A DNA stretch of 64,000 nt from Sebastes aleutianus (Eukaryota; Chordata; Actinopteri; Perciformes; Sebastidae): contig CAKAKS010000039.1 of NCBI GenBank assembly GCA_916700875.1, positions 23,705,315 to 23,769,314 of the forward strand. Reading direction: 5' to 3'. Shown here one piece after another: positions 47,071 through 58,925 of the stretch. The position numbers and the translations under genes are program-made. The notes beneath the pieces were generated by a model. It had not been told where the DNA came from. It saw only the letters and a list, made by a program, of their open reading frames with translations, and did no database searches. Position 1 is the first letter of the stretch, and each line of letters starts with the position of its first letter.

Positions 47071-49186
47071 CAGAGATGAGGGGATGTTTGATAATTCTGG
47101 GTTTGTCACTATGAGCGAACTCCTCACATTACATAAACTCAATTGAGCCATTTTTATTATAAAAAATATGTGATTAGTGCAGCTTAAACATGATAGAAAA
47201 TAAGGAAAAAACATAATTTTTGCTACACATTATTTTTTTTTACTTTTCTCTGTAATTTTTTACTGTCCTCTGCAGACCTATAAAAGCTTTTAAATGAAAG
47301 AATCACAGAAGGAAACATCACTTTGGTTGAACTGTATGCAACCGGTAATAAGGGGTCAAAAAAAAGTTGGGAACAACTGCCTTAATGCATTATGCTGAGG
47401 ACAGGAGGCCAAAACACAATACATCACTATCACTGTATATGCTTTATCTTCTTACTAATACTCAAGAAATGGTTTTCTGAACCGAATGTCCTGGCACTTA
47501 AATATAAACAGTACTCTCTATCTGACCTGAACAATAGGGATGCTTATTAAATTGCAATGCACCTCGCAAGCTGCGTTATTCAGCAGCTGGTGCATTCTGA
47601 TAGGATATAAAAAATATTTAATGCTGCAGTGATGCTGTTTTTTTTCCTTTCCTATAAAGACGGATGAGTGAGCATCTCATCGCTCCCAGTTAGGATGTGA
47701 GGAGACACGACTGTCCAATAAATACAGTCCGAGGGTCTGAATTACATCTGTCCTCATTGTAAGTGTCTCATTAAGCCATGCTCCCTTGATTGAGGGATAC
47801 ATGGTAGCAAATTATAGGGGGAGAACTGTTTGATGAAAATGTAGTGCGCAGGACAAAAAGATAAATAATGTTAGCAACTTGAAGGTGAGCCCAATCCATC
47901 AGCCCCCTGCGGAAATGAATTCAGTTTTTTTCCCCTTCACACGAGGTATAAGAAAGCCCAATACACTCTCCGGTGACAAAAGCGAATTACTTAAATGTTC
48001 AATCACAGCAAAATGACCTAGCCCTTAAGTGAGCATTACAAAATCTTTGCAATAAGTCATATACTGTACATTAGTTGACAGCAAAGAATATGCTAGCTTA
48101 GATGCCAATTAAAATGTCAAACAGTAATTTTTAAAAATAATTTCAGCTTCTTTGTATGAAAGTTGAAATATCTGACATGCTCCTTTTCAGTAAAGTTGGT
48201 GATAACAAGCTTCACTTGCTGATTTCTTACTCAAATAAGCTACGTGTCAAAACTAATGAAAGTTATTCAAGATGCCAGCGTGTCCGACCTCTTTCGAGAC
48301 AGTAGTGTCACACGGAGATGTTGTAGATTTAAATTTAGATCATGTTGAATAATGGCACGCGGACCCTATCCCAGACAAGGACGTAATTGAAGTGCCGCTC
48401 AAGAGCACAAAATGAGAACGATGGTGCTTTTTAAATGACGTTCAGCTTTTCCCAGAGTTCATTAGTGCAGCCATTTTAGGAGAAAGCAAACGACCCGCAC
48501 AACAAAGGCATCGGCGCTCAAAGACAACAGACTGCACTTAAGCTTGCTCAGTTTCACAGCGGGAGGCGTTAAAACATGCTGTGCTCCGTGGGGTCAAACA
48601 ACATCAGGCATAAAGGGCCGCTCGTTGAGAGCGCATTTTGATTTTCGCTCTTGTCATCCCGACTATTCTCCGCTCACTTCATGTTTGTTATGTCGTTGGA
48701 TGTTCCATCAAAAAGCCATTATTCAGAGATATTATCTGACATTGCACAAACACACAACCCAATTAGTGAGGCAGTACTGGGATCTTTTCCTTTTAATTCT
48801 CTCTAAAAGGAATGTTAGAGACTACTAGCCAAATAACCTTTTGGAGACCCTGCGGGGAGAATAATGTAGTCAATATCCAATGGCACATTGCTTGTGAATG
48901 TGAGATAATGAGTATTTGGGGGTTCTGTTGTGTGCTCATTTACATTGTGTTCGTTTGAAAGCCCCGTGGCTCAAAGTGAGAAGATAAGCATGCTAGCTTT
49001 GTAATGGGCAGTTGTCCTGCCCCTATAATTGATCCTCATCTGGAGCCACATGAAAATTACAGTAATGAGCTGAGTGATCTGAATGTTAATTTGATTCCAG
49101 CTGGTGAACCTGCTCACCTGATAACCCCTCTTGGTGTTTAGTCAACAGTGCATGATCAGCTGGTGTATACTGTACATGTGTGCACT
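47071..49186. other. Repeat-poor stretch; possible conserved non-coding DNA
   Basis: No gene recognised. The blocks 47690-47960 and 48960-49160 are non-repetitive and contain homeodomain core words (ttaat, taatt) and paired E-box-like words (cagctg, cacctg) near 49099-49120. Compatible with enhancer-like conserved sequence, but this rests on appearance only. Confidence 0.3.
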
Positions 49187-49366
49187 TCACTATTAGATTA
49201 GATTTGATTGTTTATTACCCACACGGCCAAGGTCGGTGGCATTTGTTTTCGGTACAGTATGTTATTCTCCGCAGCACAAATACATAAATGGACAACAGCA
49301 AACAATCATTGTAATGCATGTCAGTGGTATGTAAGGAAGAAAGAGTTCAGAGTCCCGATGGCTAAA

Positions 49367-49925
49367 GGCTGGCCCACACTAAAAGATTTTTCAAATCTTA
49401 ACAGATGTGGAAAATGTGAGAAAACGGCGAAATCTCTTACGATCAAACATGACTTTAGTGTAAACAAACATTGCGGATGATGGGCAGGAAGATTATGTTA
49501 GTTTTTGCACTACTTTATACTGAAAATTCACAAAGAAAAAAATACGAATGAAGTCATGGGGACACCGTAAACAAACTTTGTTGCCACAAATCAACAAGTT
49601 GGTCCTCCATTTATGAGGTCCATTTTACAACTACTTTATGCGTTATGTTTTGCATTAACCGCGGCCGCCATGACTGTGGTGGTTGTCCTTCCTTCTTCAG
49701 TCAGCTTGGTTCCCAACTGGCTATCGTTCTTTCCCACATCGTCGGGGTTCCCCACACACAACAGGATATTGGATTGTAAATATCGAACATGTTTAATATT
49801 TGCGATTTTGTCAGTTTGGACTTCCGAGCAGATCGGGGGATGTAAAATACACTCAACATACCTCACACCACAGGAATATCTGGCAAGATAATCTTTAGAA
49901 TCTTTAAAAACATTTAGTCTTAGTG
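49367..49925. mobile_element. TIR-like insertion inside the LINE
   Basis: Left edge ctggcccacactaaaagatt followed by tttcaaatctt. The right edge on the minus strand is cactaagactaaatgttttt followed by aaagattcta. The edges are imperfect inverted repeats sharing cacacta/cacta and aaagatt. The body is non-coding (the 92-aa and 76-aa frames overlap on opposite strands). It sits between two LINE segments that should be contiguous. Exact borders and target duplication are not resolved. Confidence 0.6.
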
Positions 49926-50490
49926 GACAGTGACCTTTAGCGCTTCCCTGAGGGAAAGAGCTGGAAGAGGTGATGAGCAGGATGCGAGGGGTCGGAGATG
50001 ATCTTCTTTGCTCACTTTACAGTTCTGTGAGTGGTAGACATTCAACTGTGGGGAGTGGTTTTCTTATGATTCTTGGATGCCTTGTTAACACTGTTTTGTG
50101 TTTGACTGTCTGTGCTGCCATACCATACTGTAAGAGAGGATGTGATAATGTCCTCAATGATGGCTGAGTAGAACAAAACGAGAAGTTGTTACTTGATCTG
50201 GTATTTTTTAAGCCGTCTAAGAAAGTACAGTTGTTGTTGAGCTTTTCGAATGATGTGTTCAGTGTTAATTTTCCACTTCTGATTATTGCTAATGTGTATT
50301 CTGAGGAATTTAAAGGAGTCAGTGGTGGTGATGGGATCTCCATTTATTTGTATGGGTATTTTGGCATTTGGCATGCAACGGAAGTTGGATGGAATGAGTT
50401 CTGGGGGTTTTGGCTGTGTTAAGCATGAGGTCCTTGCTTGCACACCAAGTGAAAGCTTGGCCTTTCAAACTGGTCTAACTACTTTGTTGC
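49925..50490 (-). pseudogene. LINE ORF2 reverse-transcriptase C-terminal relic
   Basis: Minus-strand reading gives WCASKDLMLNTAKT, a frame change, then INGDPITTTDSFKFLRIHIS and KAQQQLYFLRRLKKY. Next come LFYSAIIEDIITSSLTVWYG (about 50160-50100) and, after further stops, SDPSHPAHHLFQLFPSGKR (about 49990-49935). The layout SFKFLG..IS..L.W..NT..I.KKAQQRLYFLR..KK, then FY...IES.LT..I.VWYG, then DP.HP.H.LF.LLPSGKR is a signature of fish LINE reverse transcriptases. Several stops and shifts are present. Confidence 0.9.
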
Positions 50491-51000
50491 CATGGTAAGA
50501 TGGCAGCCGTGACGCTTGCCCCGGTACCAAGCCTGCAGGAATTGGAAACTTCCATGTCCATCAAGTGATGCTATTGGACCAAATTTTTTTTTTTCCCATA
50601 GACTTGCATTGGTAAAGAGATGTCTGTAACTCAGAGGGTAATTTGTTTTTAGGTAAATCAACTTCCCAGTGCAAACACCTGAATAGCCCTTATTAAAATC
50701 ATTAGGTCCTAAAAGTTGTAAAATGCATTAATAGCTGAATCCAGAGTTATTTCCATTCCACCGTTCATGTGAATGAGACGGAGTTTAAAGGAAATGCTAC
50801 TGCACCTGCTCCATGGGCCCAATGGATGCGGAAGATTGCCAGAAAATCCGGGAACTTTATCACTCGGCAGTCGAGCCATTTTGGCTTCATGCACCACTGA
50901 GCAACTCTAATAGGAATGAACGGGAGCCCGCCTACAATGCTGTGTCCAGTTCTCTTTATACATCCATGCCCGGTTTGTCCATGGTAAACGGCAGGAAAAC
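50491..51000. repeat. Teleost repeat block
   Basis: Contains agtgatgctattggaccaaa and the block tttcccatagacttgcattg to ctgtaactc (50560-50632), which matches the interior of the hAT element at 24305-24380 inverted. Further on are gaatgaacgggagcccgcct and tccagttctctttatacatc, both frequent in fish repeats. No gene. Confidence 0.5.
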
Positions 51001-52352
51001 ATCATGTCTGCATGTCTTAGGAAGTGGGACTTGGACTGGAAATGTTTTTATCCCAACAACGGCACTGGCTCTACACAGTAATGTAATGTTATATGTTGGA
51101 TGATATACAGTTTAGATTACTTTACATATAGACATATCAAGAGAACTCACTTCCCTGCTACTACGCAATTCGAGAAAACTCCGAAATTAAAGCACACTGA
51201 AACAGAAAAAGTAAACACAACAATTATAACCATTTAGAGAAATCTGAACAAAGCCTAAAGACATATTTGACTCATTTCATGCTTGACTGCCAAAGCCCGA
51301 GCTCCCACTTTCAAAATAAATGAGAAAAATACATATTTGAAAAACATGATGTAAGGTCTCTTAAAATCTGTCAGACTGTACTGTAAATCCATTAGCCCTC
51401 CCACGGGGGAGACATCCACTGACAGCTTCCTCTTCCTCCTCGCCCTGATAGATGCCACGATTACACATTTAGCGACAAGTCAGATCACATTTGATCAAGC
51501 CGCTCTTTGCTGTCAATTTTTTAGGCCCTGTCAGTCATTTGAATAATGTTAAGGGAGTTGGGGGTGATGTAGTGATAGGATGCTCACTTTCACACTATTG
51601 ATGCGTATGAATCATTTCTCGGTTTAAGAAACATATATATTTTTTTTCCCATCATCGTTTTAATAAGTTTTCTTGTAAGAAGACAGGTTTGAATGAGGAA
51701 CATAGTGTCATGTTTCTATTCCAGTTTCAATATTGTTGTTTATCTTTGTCGCTAGTTCATTGTGAACTAACGTGGAGCTTATTTAAAATTGAAAAATAAC
51801 ATTGCTGTCGAATTTGTCAGCTTTGATTTGTGATATTTACTCCCCTTTGTGTGTATTTTTCCACACCGTATATGATGAGAGAGCACGATTCAACATTAAG
51901 TGTGAGAGCTAATCACGTTAATGTGAATTATTTGCCACAGCATCATATTTGTTCACCGTCCTACCTCTCCCTCGCTCTCCTCTCCCAAAGACACCGGAGT
52001 AAAGATCTATCTATCTCACTCAAACACACACAAAGGCACACCAAATGTCAGCACTGAATGTATTAATTACATTCCCACAATCAATAGAACACATTAAGTG
52101 AAGTTTACCAAAGTCCAATAAGGTATTTTTGACCCCGCTGACCCTCACAGAGATAATTTGCTTTCAGTGAACAAACATCTAAATTACTCCAGCACTGCCT
52201 CTCTCTCTGATCCGTCTCCCTCTTTATTTTTCAAAGCTCAAAGTTCACTGTGACTCAACAGTTTGACCCGTCCAGCAGGGGTCACTGTGGTCTTTAGAGA
52301 AGTCCAGCAAATCCCATTCTCCAAGCTGCTGCACTTCTTCTGCTCTCATACA
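51001..52352. other. No recognised feature
   Basis: Non-coding sequence with T-runs near 51640-51648; no exon, RNA or repeat family supported. Confidence 0.45.
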
Positions 52353-52361
52353 ACACACACA

Positions 52362-52409
<48 letters not shown>

Positions 52410-52446
52410 CACGCACACGCACACGCACACGCACACACACACATAC
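52353..52446 (+). repeat. Compound CA/CGCA microsatellite
   Basis: (CA)n, then about 12 copies of acgc, then (acacgc)n, then (CA)n, in total about 94 bp of alternating purine-pyrimidine sequence. The open frames crossing it (52245-52562) are artefacts. Confidence 0.95.
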
Positions 52447-52726
52447 ATCCTCAGTGTGGCATCACAAGATGCCAAGATGCACCATATGATACACACACAT
52501 ATAATACATATACAATAAGTCCATCTATTTTGCATGTATTACATATGTACCTTGAAATCTAATAGCTCCATGTATCCATAAGAGGGTCTTTAATGGTTTT
52601 GGCTGGAGTAATGCTGGTTGTGGTAATGGTTTGGAGTGTGGTGAACAGCGTGTGTATGGTGTGGAAGCTCAGCCATGTTTTAAGCTGAAATCACATTGAT
52701 TTGACAACACTATCGTTACTAGTTAA

Positions 52727-53440
52727 ACCTGCAGTAGGCAGAACGTTTTTGGCATATTGTAATTCAAGTGTTCTGAGAGAAATCTAAACTTCTGCACCTC
52801 CTCTTGGCTCTGTTTTCAGGCTTTAAAAAATGTGACATGACGGGAGACTTTGGCAAATCACAGGTCATTTCAGAGAGATAGAGTTGGACGCAGCTGTCAA
52901 TCACTTGCAAACTCCAATCAAAAGGTCAAACTAGGCAGCGCTGATCAAATATTAATATATATACAAGAGAAATACATTGAGAAAGTTTGCTCCGGCTGGT
53001 GGGCGGTGCTCGGTATTTCCTCAACTGATCTCAACATGGCTGCCGGGTCACAAACGTTCTCATTTTACAGCTAAACAGTACACTACAAGATGTTTCTGAA
53101 TACATTTGAGGCAAGAAATAGTCATTACAGTAACAGAATATTGATTCATATTTGATCAGCGCTGCCTAGTTTGACAGTTTGATCGGAGTTCGCGATTGAT
53201 TGACAGCTGCTCAGAGATGGCAGGCTCGAACTCGGCTTTGATTGGTTGTTTTCCTTTGGTCTGTGGAATCTTGCAGATTTCATTAGGAGCACCCGACAAC
53301 ACAGAGGACATAGAGGACACAGAGGCACATGATTTTTTTTCAGATAACCTGTCTCATGCACTACTGTCAGGATACAGTGATCGTTTTATAAAGAATAACA
53401 TTTTTTAATCACATTTGCTCCATTTCTACCTACTGCAGCT
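52727..53440 (+). mobile_element. TTAA-flanked MITE, 714 bp
   Basis: Flanked by ttaa at 52723-52726 and 53441-53444. Left acctgcagtaggcagaa and right ttctacctactgcagct are inverted repeats with two mismatches in 17. The shorter inverted copy at 38124-38498 shares the central part. An internal inverted duplication also exists: the phrases gacagctgtcaatc-like and gatcaaatattaat (52945) recur as tattgattcatatttgatca (53140-53159). Non-coding. TTAA flanks and ends suggest a piggyBac-type MITE; this is inference. Confidence 0.75.
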
Positions 53441-53444
53441 TTAA

Positions 53445-54964
53445 GAATAGCACTACTGCACCTCACAAAAAAAGAGCATGCGTTGATCAGGTAAAACATG
53501 AATGTTTTGCAACAACATGGCATTAACTGTCCTTTTGGTATATCCCAGAATATATTTTTCACCTTATATGTTTCGTGTTAGCCTTCCAAGCATGTCCACC
53601 TCTCTCTCTTATCATTATCTGGAGCAAATTTAATTCAAGGTCATTTTACTCGAAGCTTTGCAAGATGAAGGAACCATGTGATGAGACGCGGGTTACGGCG
53701 AGACACCTGAAATGAACCCCATTGTCCCTGCGAAATTCAAAAAGATTGTTCTCTTAATAGTGTCAGATGTATGGCAGCGTGCTACCTTTTCGTAGCTGAG
53801 GTTGTTACATTACTTGATGTGTATTGATTTGCCTGCATGTGCGCGTGTGTGGATGCGAGACATATTTACACCGACCTGCTTTGACCATACATGGAAAGAG
53901 AGTGCTTCAGTTGAGCAGCAGAATATTTCAGAGCATGTGCGAGAGAGTGTTTGGTTTTGTCTTTTATGGCTAATCTGCTGCCATATGTGTCCTGCAATAC
54001 AAGGAGTTCCACAGAGAGTCCTCAGCTGTATGCTCCACTGATGGCACTTACTATGAAAACCACACAAGGACAAAAGCCTGGAAGAGGTAGCAGCTTGTGT
54101 GTGTATGTCTATGCATGTATGTGTTCAGGAACATGTGCGTTTATTCAGTGATGAATACCCGTGTGCTGCACCTAATAATAAAAAGTAATTTGTCTCTGTA
54201 CTTCAGCCACGCAACTACTAGAACATCCAACACAGACGTAATCTGTGCAATTAGCTCCGACTGCCAGTGTTGTACTGGTGCACATCAGAGGCAAATGGGC
54301 TTTGGCTTTCTGTGGGGTTTTTTTTCCATCCACTGTAGTTTTTTTTTTGTCAAGCTGTCTGTGTCTTGGTGATCTGGAAAGGTTTTACAGAGCTGGAGAT
54401 TGGGACAACATAAGTCAACACCTTTACAGCCCTGTCGGCTGGTGCTATCAGGGAGCCCTGTCAATGAGAGGAAGAAGTGCAGGACATAGTGTTAGATCGG
54501 CCAAGAAAGAGATGGTAAGGCCAGCGAGAGGCACAGGAAACGAAGGATGGTGGAAGAGATAGAGAACATCAAACCAAAGAAAATCGATGTGGCCTGTTCT
54601 TGTCGTGTTTCTCAGGCATGGGAATGATAAATTAATTGGCTAACGATCCTCAAACTGGAGCTTGTGGCTAATCCCCTGGTGCACTGCTGACCTCCAGTGA
54701 GTTAGGCTGTGAGACTTTCGACTTGATGGTCTGAGACAGACTACGTATTCAGTAACATGCAGTCACAAATCATGGGCTCAAGCTATAACATAATGTATAT
54801 AAAAAGGAACGGACCAGACTACGTATCACTAATGCAGCAATAACCTTAAACCTCAACTACGGTCAATACAGAATAGGACATTAGGTCATTGAACTGGATC
54901 ACACCAGTGTGCACAAAGTACATGATGCAATACCTTTATGAGATTACATTTTTATATATGAGTC
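53445..54964. other. No recognised feature
   Basis: Non-coding. Frames of 79-105 aa at 53802-54562 overlap in several phases and on both strands without motifs. Confidence 0.4.
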
Positions 54965-55210
54965 ATGCTTGATTATGGCAAAAATCATAATTGCGATTAT
55001 TTTGGTCAATAATGATGATCACGATTACTCATTGACTTTGGAAACATCATGCATTTAGAAAGAACATTTTGTTGCCTACATTTGAAAGTTAAATGCATCA
55101 ATCTTGTGCACTTGGAGAGCTAAATTAAGAGGCTAGATCTATGACGAACTTTGTGCTCTAGTAAACAATTTGATCATAAAGACATTTGTTGTATAAATAT
55201 TAATAGTATT
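54965..55210 (+). mobile_element. hAT-like fragment
   Basis: gattatggcaaaaatcataa, gcgattattttggtcaataa and gatcacgattactcattgac are subterminal words of a teleost hAT-type repeat as I recall it. Both outer ends are indistinct, so this is a decayed piece. Confidence 0.45.
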
Positions 55211-55392
55211 GACACGGCAAAAAGACTCAACATGCAGGGTGCGTGGGACCGCCGTGACTGGAGGAATGCTTAAAAGCGAAGTTATATCTTACGCGTCCAC
55301 GAGTACGTGAGGGTCCGCTAGGGTATGCGGGATTTCTTCGTCAGAGGGTGCACTCGTAGGCTTTGCGCAGACGTCTGCTTACTACGCTACAA

Positions 55393-55437
55393 GTAGCAAT
55401 CTACTGCGTAGCAATCTACTGCGTAGCAATCTACTGT
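55393..55437 (+). repeat. 15-bp tandem repeat, three copies
   Basis: gtagcaatctactgc at 55393-55407 and 55408-55422, and a third copy ending t at 55423-55437. Each unit contains gtag..ctac, so it is partly self-complementary. The repeat length is a multiple of three, so it encodes a repeating AIYCV in a chance frame. Confidence 0.93.
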
Positions 55438-55559
55438 GCTGTTTTTACGCTAAGCAACGTTGACGAGGGCTCTGGCTCGGCTCGTTTCCATGACATGACT
55501 TGGGAACGTCTCAGCCACACGTTTCTTTGCAACACGTGTCTTTTGGTTTAATGAAAGGC

Positions 55560-55792
55560 ATTCCTTATTAATTATTCTGTTATTCTACAGTATTGTTGTT
55601 TGTATTTTTATTTGTTATTGAATAAGATGAATTTTCCTAAAGGTTTGGTGTGTTTTATGCATGTTTCTAATCCAGAGGGGCTAAACAAACAAACAAACAA
55701 AACATATCCGAATATCAAAACTGAAAACCAATTACCTACCCAACACACGAATAACCAAATAATCAAATATCCAGGTCCAGCCCTACCTTCAT
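55560..55792 (-). mobile_element. hAT-like terminal fragment, minus orientation
   Basis: On the minus strand it begins at 55792 with tagggctggacctggatatt followed by gattatttggttattcgtgt, a recognised fish hAT-type terminus. An aaac tetranucleotide run lies at 55685-55702. The opposite terminus is not identified. Confidence 0.55.
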
Positions 55793-57045
55793 TGCTGTTT
55801 TATTTTATTATTGAAAGCACATTTTATTTTAACCTTACTCAGAATAATCCCTTGAAATGTTTCAACCAGGAACTATTTACTCTGAAGTAAATGAAATTTG
55901 GTAAAGCACTGTATATGCAAACAGGTAATCTTCTTCCAGATCATCCAGGTGAACATGCAGTTTATTGTAGGCCTGTTCTCAACCGACTATATCACTGGAA
56001 ATCACAATAATTCATTAACATAAATGACATCACTTTTCATAATCGGCTACACTTTATATCAACTTTCACTGACTGGTAACTGGTAATTAAAAGATGCTAA
56101 TGTCACATCTTTCAATCAAAATAAAACACTTTGCAGGGTCTCCCTTAGCAACTTGGCTTCCTCTGCTCCAACTATGACTGCCTCAGAGATTTTCTGCTCT
56201 TGAATCTAAACACACCCAACCAGATTAGAAAATTGGTGCATCCAGTACCACACAAAATTATAGTGAAACTGTATATTTCAAGTGTCAAACACTTCCACTC
56301 CATGAAGGCCTCTGTAGGCTTGAAAATGCAGTTTTGTCTCAAACATAAAACATATACTGTCATCATCTTAAATACATGGCTGAATTCTAATAGTGACAAG
56401 TTTGCTGTCCATCAATAGAAACATGTCACACCACCTCTGAAGAATAATCTTCTCTACTGTCCATTTGTATGCTCATTTATGTTTCTTAAAATCATTGTTA
56501 ACACTTGTAACACATTAGCCTTAGTGGACCCATGTAGCAGAATTTGTCCGACTGCAATCAATTTACAAATAAACTCAACTTACCCTATTACGGTACATTC
56601 TCAAAATAGACCGGACAAATTTCAATCATAATTGATCATAATTGTGTATCCTCAGTTCTGCAGCACAAACTATGCAGGCGCTTTAATATTTATGTTAAAT
56701 GTGCCATCCAAACATGAAGCTGCACTAATAATATTGGTGCAAATTGCACCGTTTCCCATCATCCTCCATTCATATGAGGACTGTTAAGACGGAGAGGTCT
56801 ACTGACACCTTCTATAAGCCTCGGGAACGGATCAGATTCTGTGAAGAGGTTGTATGAAGTGCAAGAGTGCAAAATATTTCCCAGCTTACAGCCTGAGAGA
56901 TACTGTTGGTTCCAAAGTCATATTTACTACGGCATTTCAACCATCATGCCATGCAATCCTAAGGAAACATACCCTTCATTCACATTTAATTTGAAAGCTG
57001 TGTAGATTTCATGGGGCTTGGTATCAGGGGAAGTGGGGCGAGGAA

Positions 57046-57050
<5 letters not shown>
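55793..57050. other. No recognised feature
   Basis: AT-rich non-coding sequence; nothing supported. Confidence 0.45.

Positions 57051-57080
<30 letters not shown>
57051..57080 (+). repeat. GA microsatellite
   Basis: (GA)n of 30 bp, extended by a short purine stretch. Confidence 0.93.
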
Positions 57081-57086
<6 letters not shown>

Positions 57087-57883
57087 AGGAATAAACAGAG
57101 ATGCTGCTCGGAGGCTGCTGCTTTTATGCAAGTAAAGCTCTCCTTTCAAAGGTGGGTGAGGGGGTCACGAAATGAGGCGGTGGAGGTGGGAGAGTTCTTC
57201 GATAGATGCTTTCTCGACCTTGCACGGGTTATGAAACCAAATGCCCCACAACCCGCCACACATACAAACCGTCACAACCACCCTGTCATTCCTTTGTAGA
57301 CTTTCTCTCTTCCAGACACGTTGAAACTCGGATCACACAGTTTTTGCAAATATTTTGTTGATTTAGAGTATTCAGTTTCCAGATGGAGATTTTTTTGTCA
57401 CCTTTCCACATATGGAATGACAAGGAGTTCTAGCAGAGCAATCAAATTTATTTCAAAGGTGAATTTGGTTGCTTCACACTAAACATCACAGAGAATCAAA
57501 AATCACCCCAATTTGGGTCCATATATCAACACAACACAATACCATGAGAATGCGTTGGTATTGGTGTTTTCATGTGTTTATAACAATATGATATCATACT
57601 AGACAAGTTCTTAGTGTGGCTATCTCATGTGCTAATACAATATTTCTTCAAAACACAGAGTCACAGTGGAAACTCATTTGAATAGTTACACTATTACACA
57701 CAGTCCAGTTTTTCTGTGACACAGAGTTATGTGTCATAACTCATAGTCAGGTGAAATATTTTAATAAATATTTATAAATCAGCTTCCAGATCTAAAACAC
57801 AGAAATCAGCTGGTTAAGTGATCGTTTGTGGCAACTGCAAGTAATGTTAATAACCGGCATCATTGTCCTGATAATTTAAAGGT
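57081..57883. other. No recognised feature
   Basis: Non-coding. The 93-aa frame at 57018-57299 is driven by the GA tract and purine-rich flank. Confidence 0.45.
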
Positions 57884-58195
57884 TCAAAATACGGGCAGCA
57901 AACAGCTGTTGTCTATGTAAAGATATAGAGGAGTAATGTCTACCTGAGCAGAGAATGAAGTCGTTCTCCCTCTGTGTTGTGTGTGTGTTGTAACTGAAAT
58001 TTCTCTGTGCTTTGTTGACATAGCCGGGCTGGCCGAGCAGGCCCTTCTAGTGCATGTTAGTGCATGTGAGCGGGCCCCACTGGCTAGCTCATGGCTGCCA
58101 CTCTGCATTGCTCTCATACGGCGGTTACAGCTGATAATGCTATCCCGTCCCACGGCATTATCGCGGAAGCGTAGCACCCACCCTCCGGTTCCCTA
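57884..58195. repeat. Probable teleost interspersed repeat
   Basis: Includes taatgtctacctgagcagag, gaatgaagtcgttctccctc and gcggttacagctgataatgc, words I associate with a dispersed fish repeat. It abuts a hAT-like left end at 58196. Overlapping frames on both strands (57884-58316) lack domains. Confidence 0.4.
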
Positions 58196-58445
58196 TAGGG
58201 CTTGGCGATATGGAGAAAAACAAATATCACACTATTTTTTTCCAATTACCTCTATATTGATATTGCGACGATATTGGGTTGACCATTGGTGCTTTAACAA
58301 AATATTTACACAATGAGATTTTTGATAAATAATCATCAGTAATGTGGACATAATGACTAAGTGGGTAAAGGCAAATAATAAAACAGCTAGAACAGTCTGG
58401 TAAATTCAGAAAATGACTTTACTTTACTGTAATCCATTGTCTTGG
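58196..58445 (+). mobile_element. hAT-like 5' fragment
   Basis: Starts tagggcttggcgatatggag and continues with gatattgcgacgatattggg, tttacacaatgagatttttg and gataaataatcatcagtaat, the 5' part of a common teleost hAT-type repeat. It is truncated before the right terminus. Confidence 0.65.
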
Positions 58446-58544
58446 GTTTGATCGGTGACCCAATGGTTTTCCACCAATGGGTACTGGATAAAGTTAACCC
58501 AGTAATGCATCACTGCTATTTAGTGATTTTTAGTATGTGACTGA

Positions 58545-58925
58545 AAACTGATCTGAAACTATGGGTCTGTTCCAAATCACATTCTTTTTCTTTTTACTTT
58601 TTGCACATACTCCAGCTGCCCTTACAAAGTATGTATTGTTACAATTGGGACATACAACTTTGTCATAACATTGCGCCTTGAACTTTGAGGAGTTGTAGGT
58701 CGAGTTGTAGGTAGAGGATTGTGGGTCAGAATAGCCAGAAAAGCATGCTGGCTTGCATACTGCAAAATGTGACCGGATGTCGTAGGACATTCTGGTATTT
58801 TTGGCATACTACATTTGACATATTATGTATTGGGACATACTAAATCTTTTTCTATATACATATTTTTCTATAATACTATTTAGTATTGTAGTATGGGTAT
58901 TTGAACATACCCTATTTGAATTCTT
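58545..58925 (-). mobile_element. MITE-like repeat of the gtatgtccca family
   Basis: The minus strand reads agtatgtcccaatacataat, atgtagtatgccaaaaatac and cctacgacatccggtcacat. The words agtatg and gtatgtccc recur along it in both orientations (58628 and 58803-58850). Abundant in percomorphs as I recall it. Exact ends unclear; non-coding. Confidence 0.6.

Larger units (their letters stand above)
49187..50490 (-). mobile_element. 5'-truncated LINE, interrupted by another element
   Basis: The minus strand carries, in order, the ORF2 thumb and C-terminal region (50490 to about 49925), a foreign insertion (about 49367-49925), then AIGTLNSF (about 49365-49342). A 3' UTR follows, ending gtgggtaataaacaatcaaa with a tctaa-type tail (49187-49210). 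The parts before and after the insertion are adjacent in related LINEs, which shows that this was one copy. L2/CR1/Rex-like by its motifs. Inactive. Confidence 0.88.

Noticed and set aside
52245..52562. Cysteine/valine- and histidine/alanine-repeat proteins on the two strands
   Set aside because: Both are translations of the CA/CGCA microsatellite.
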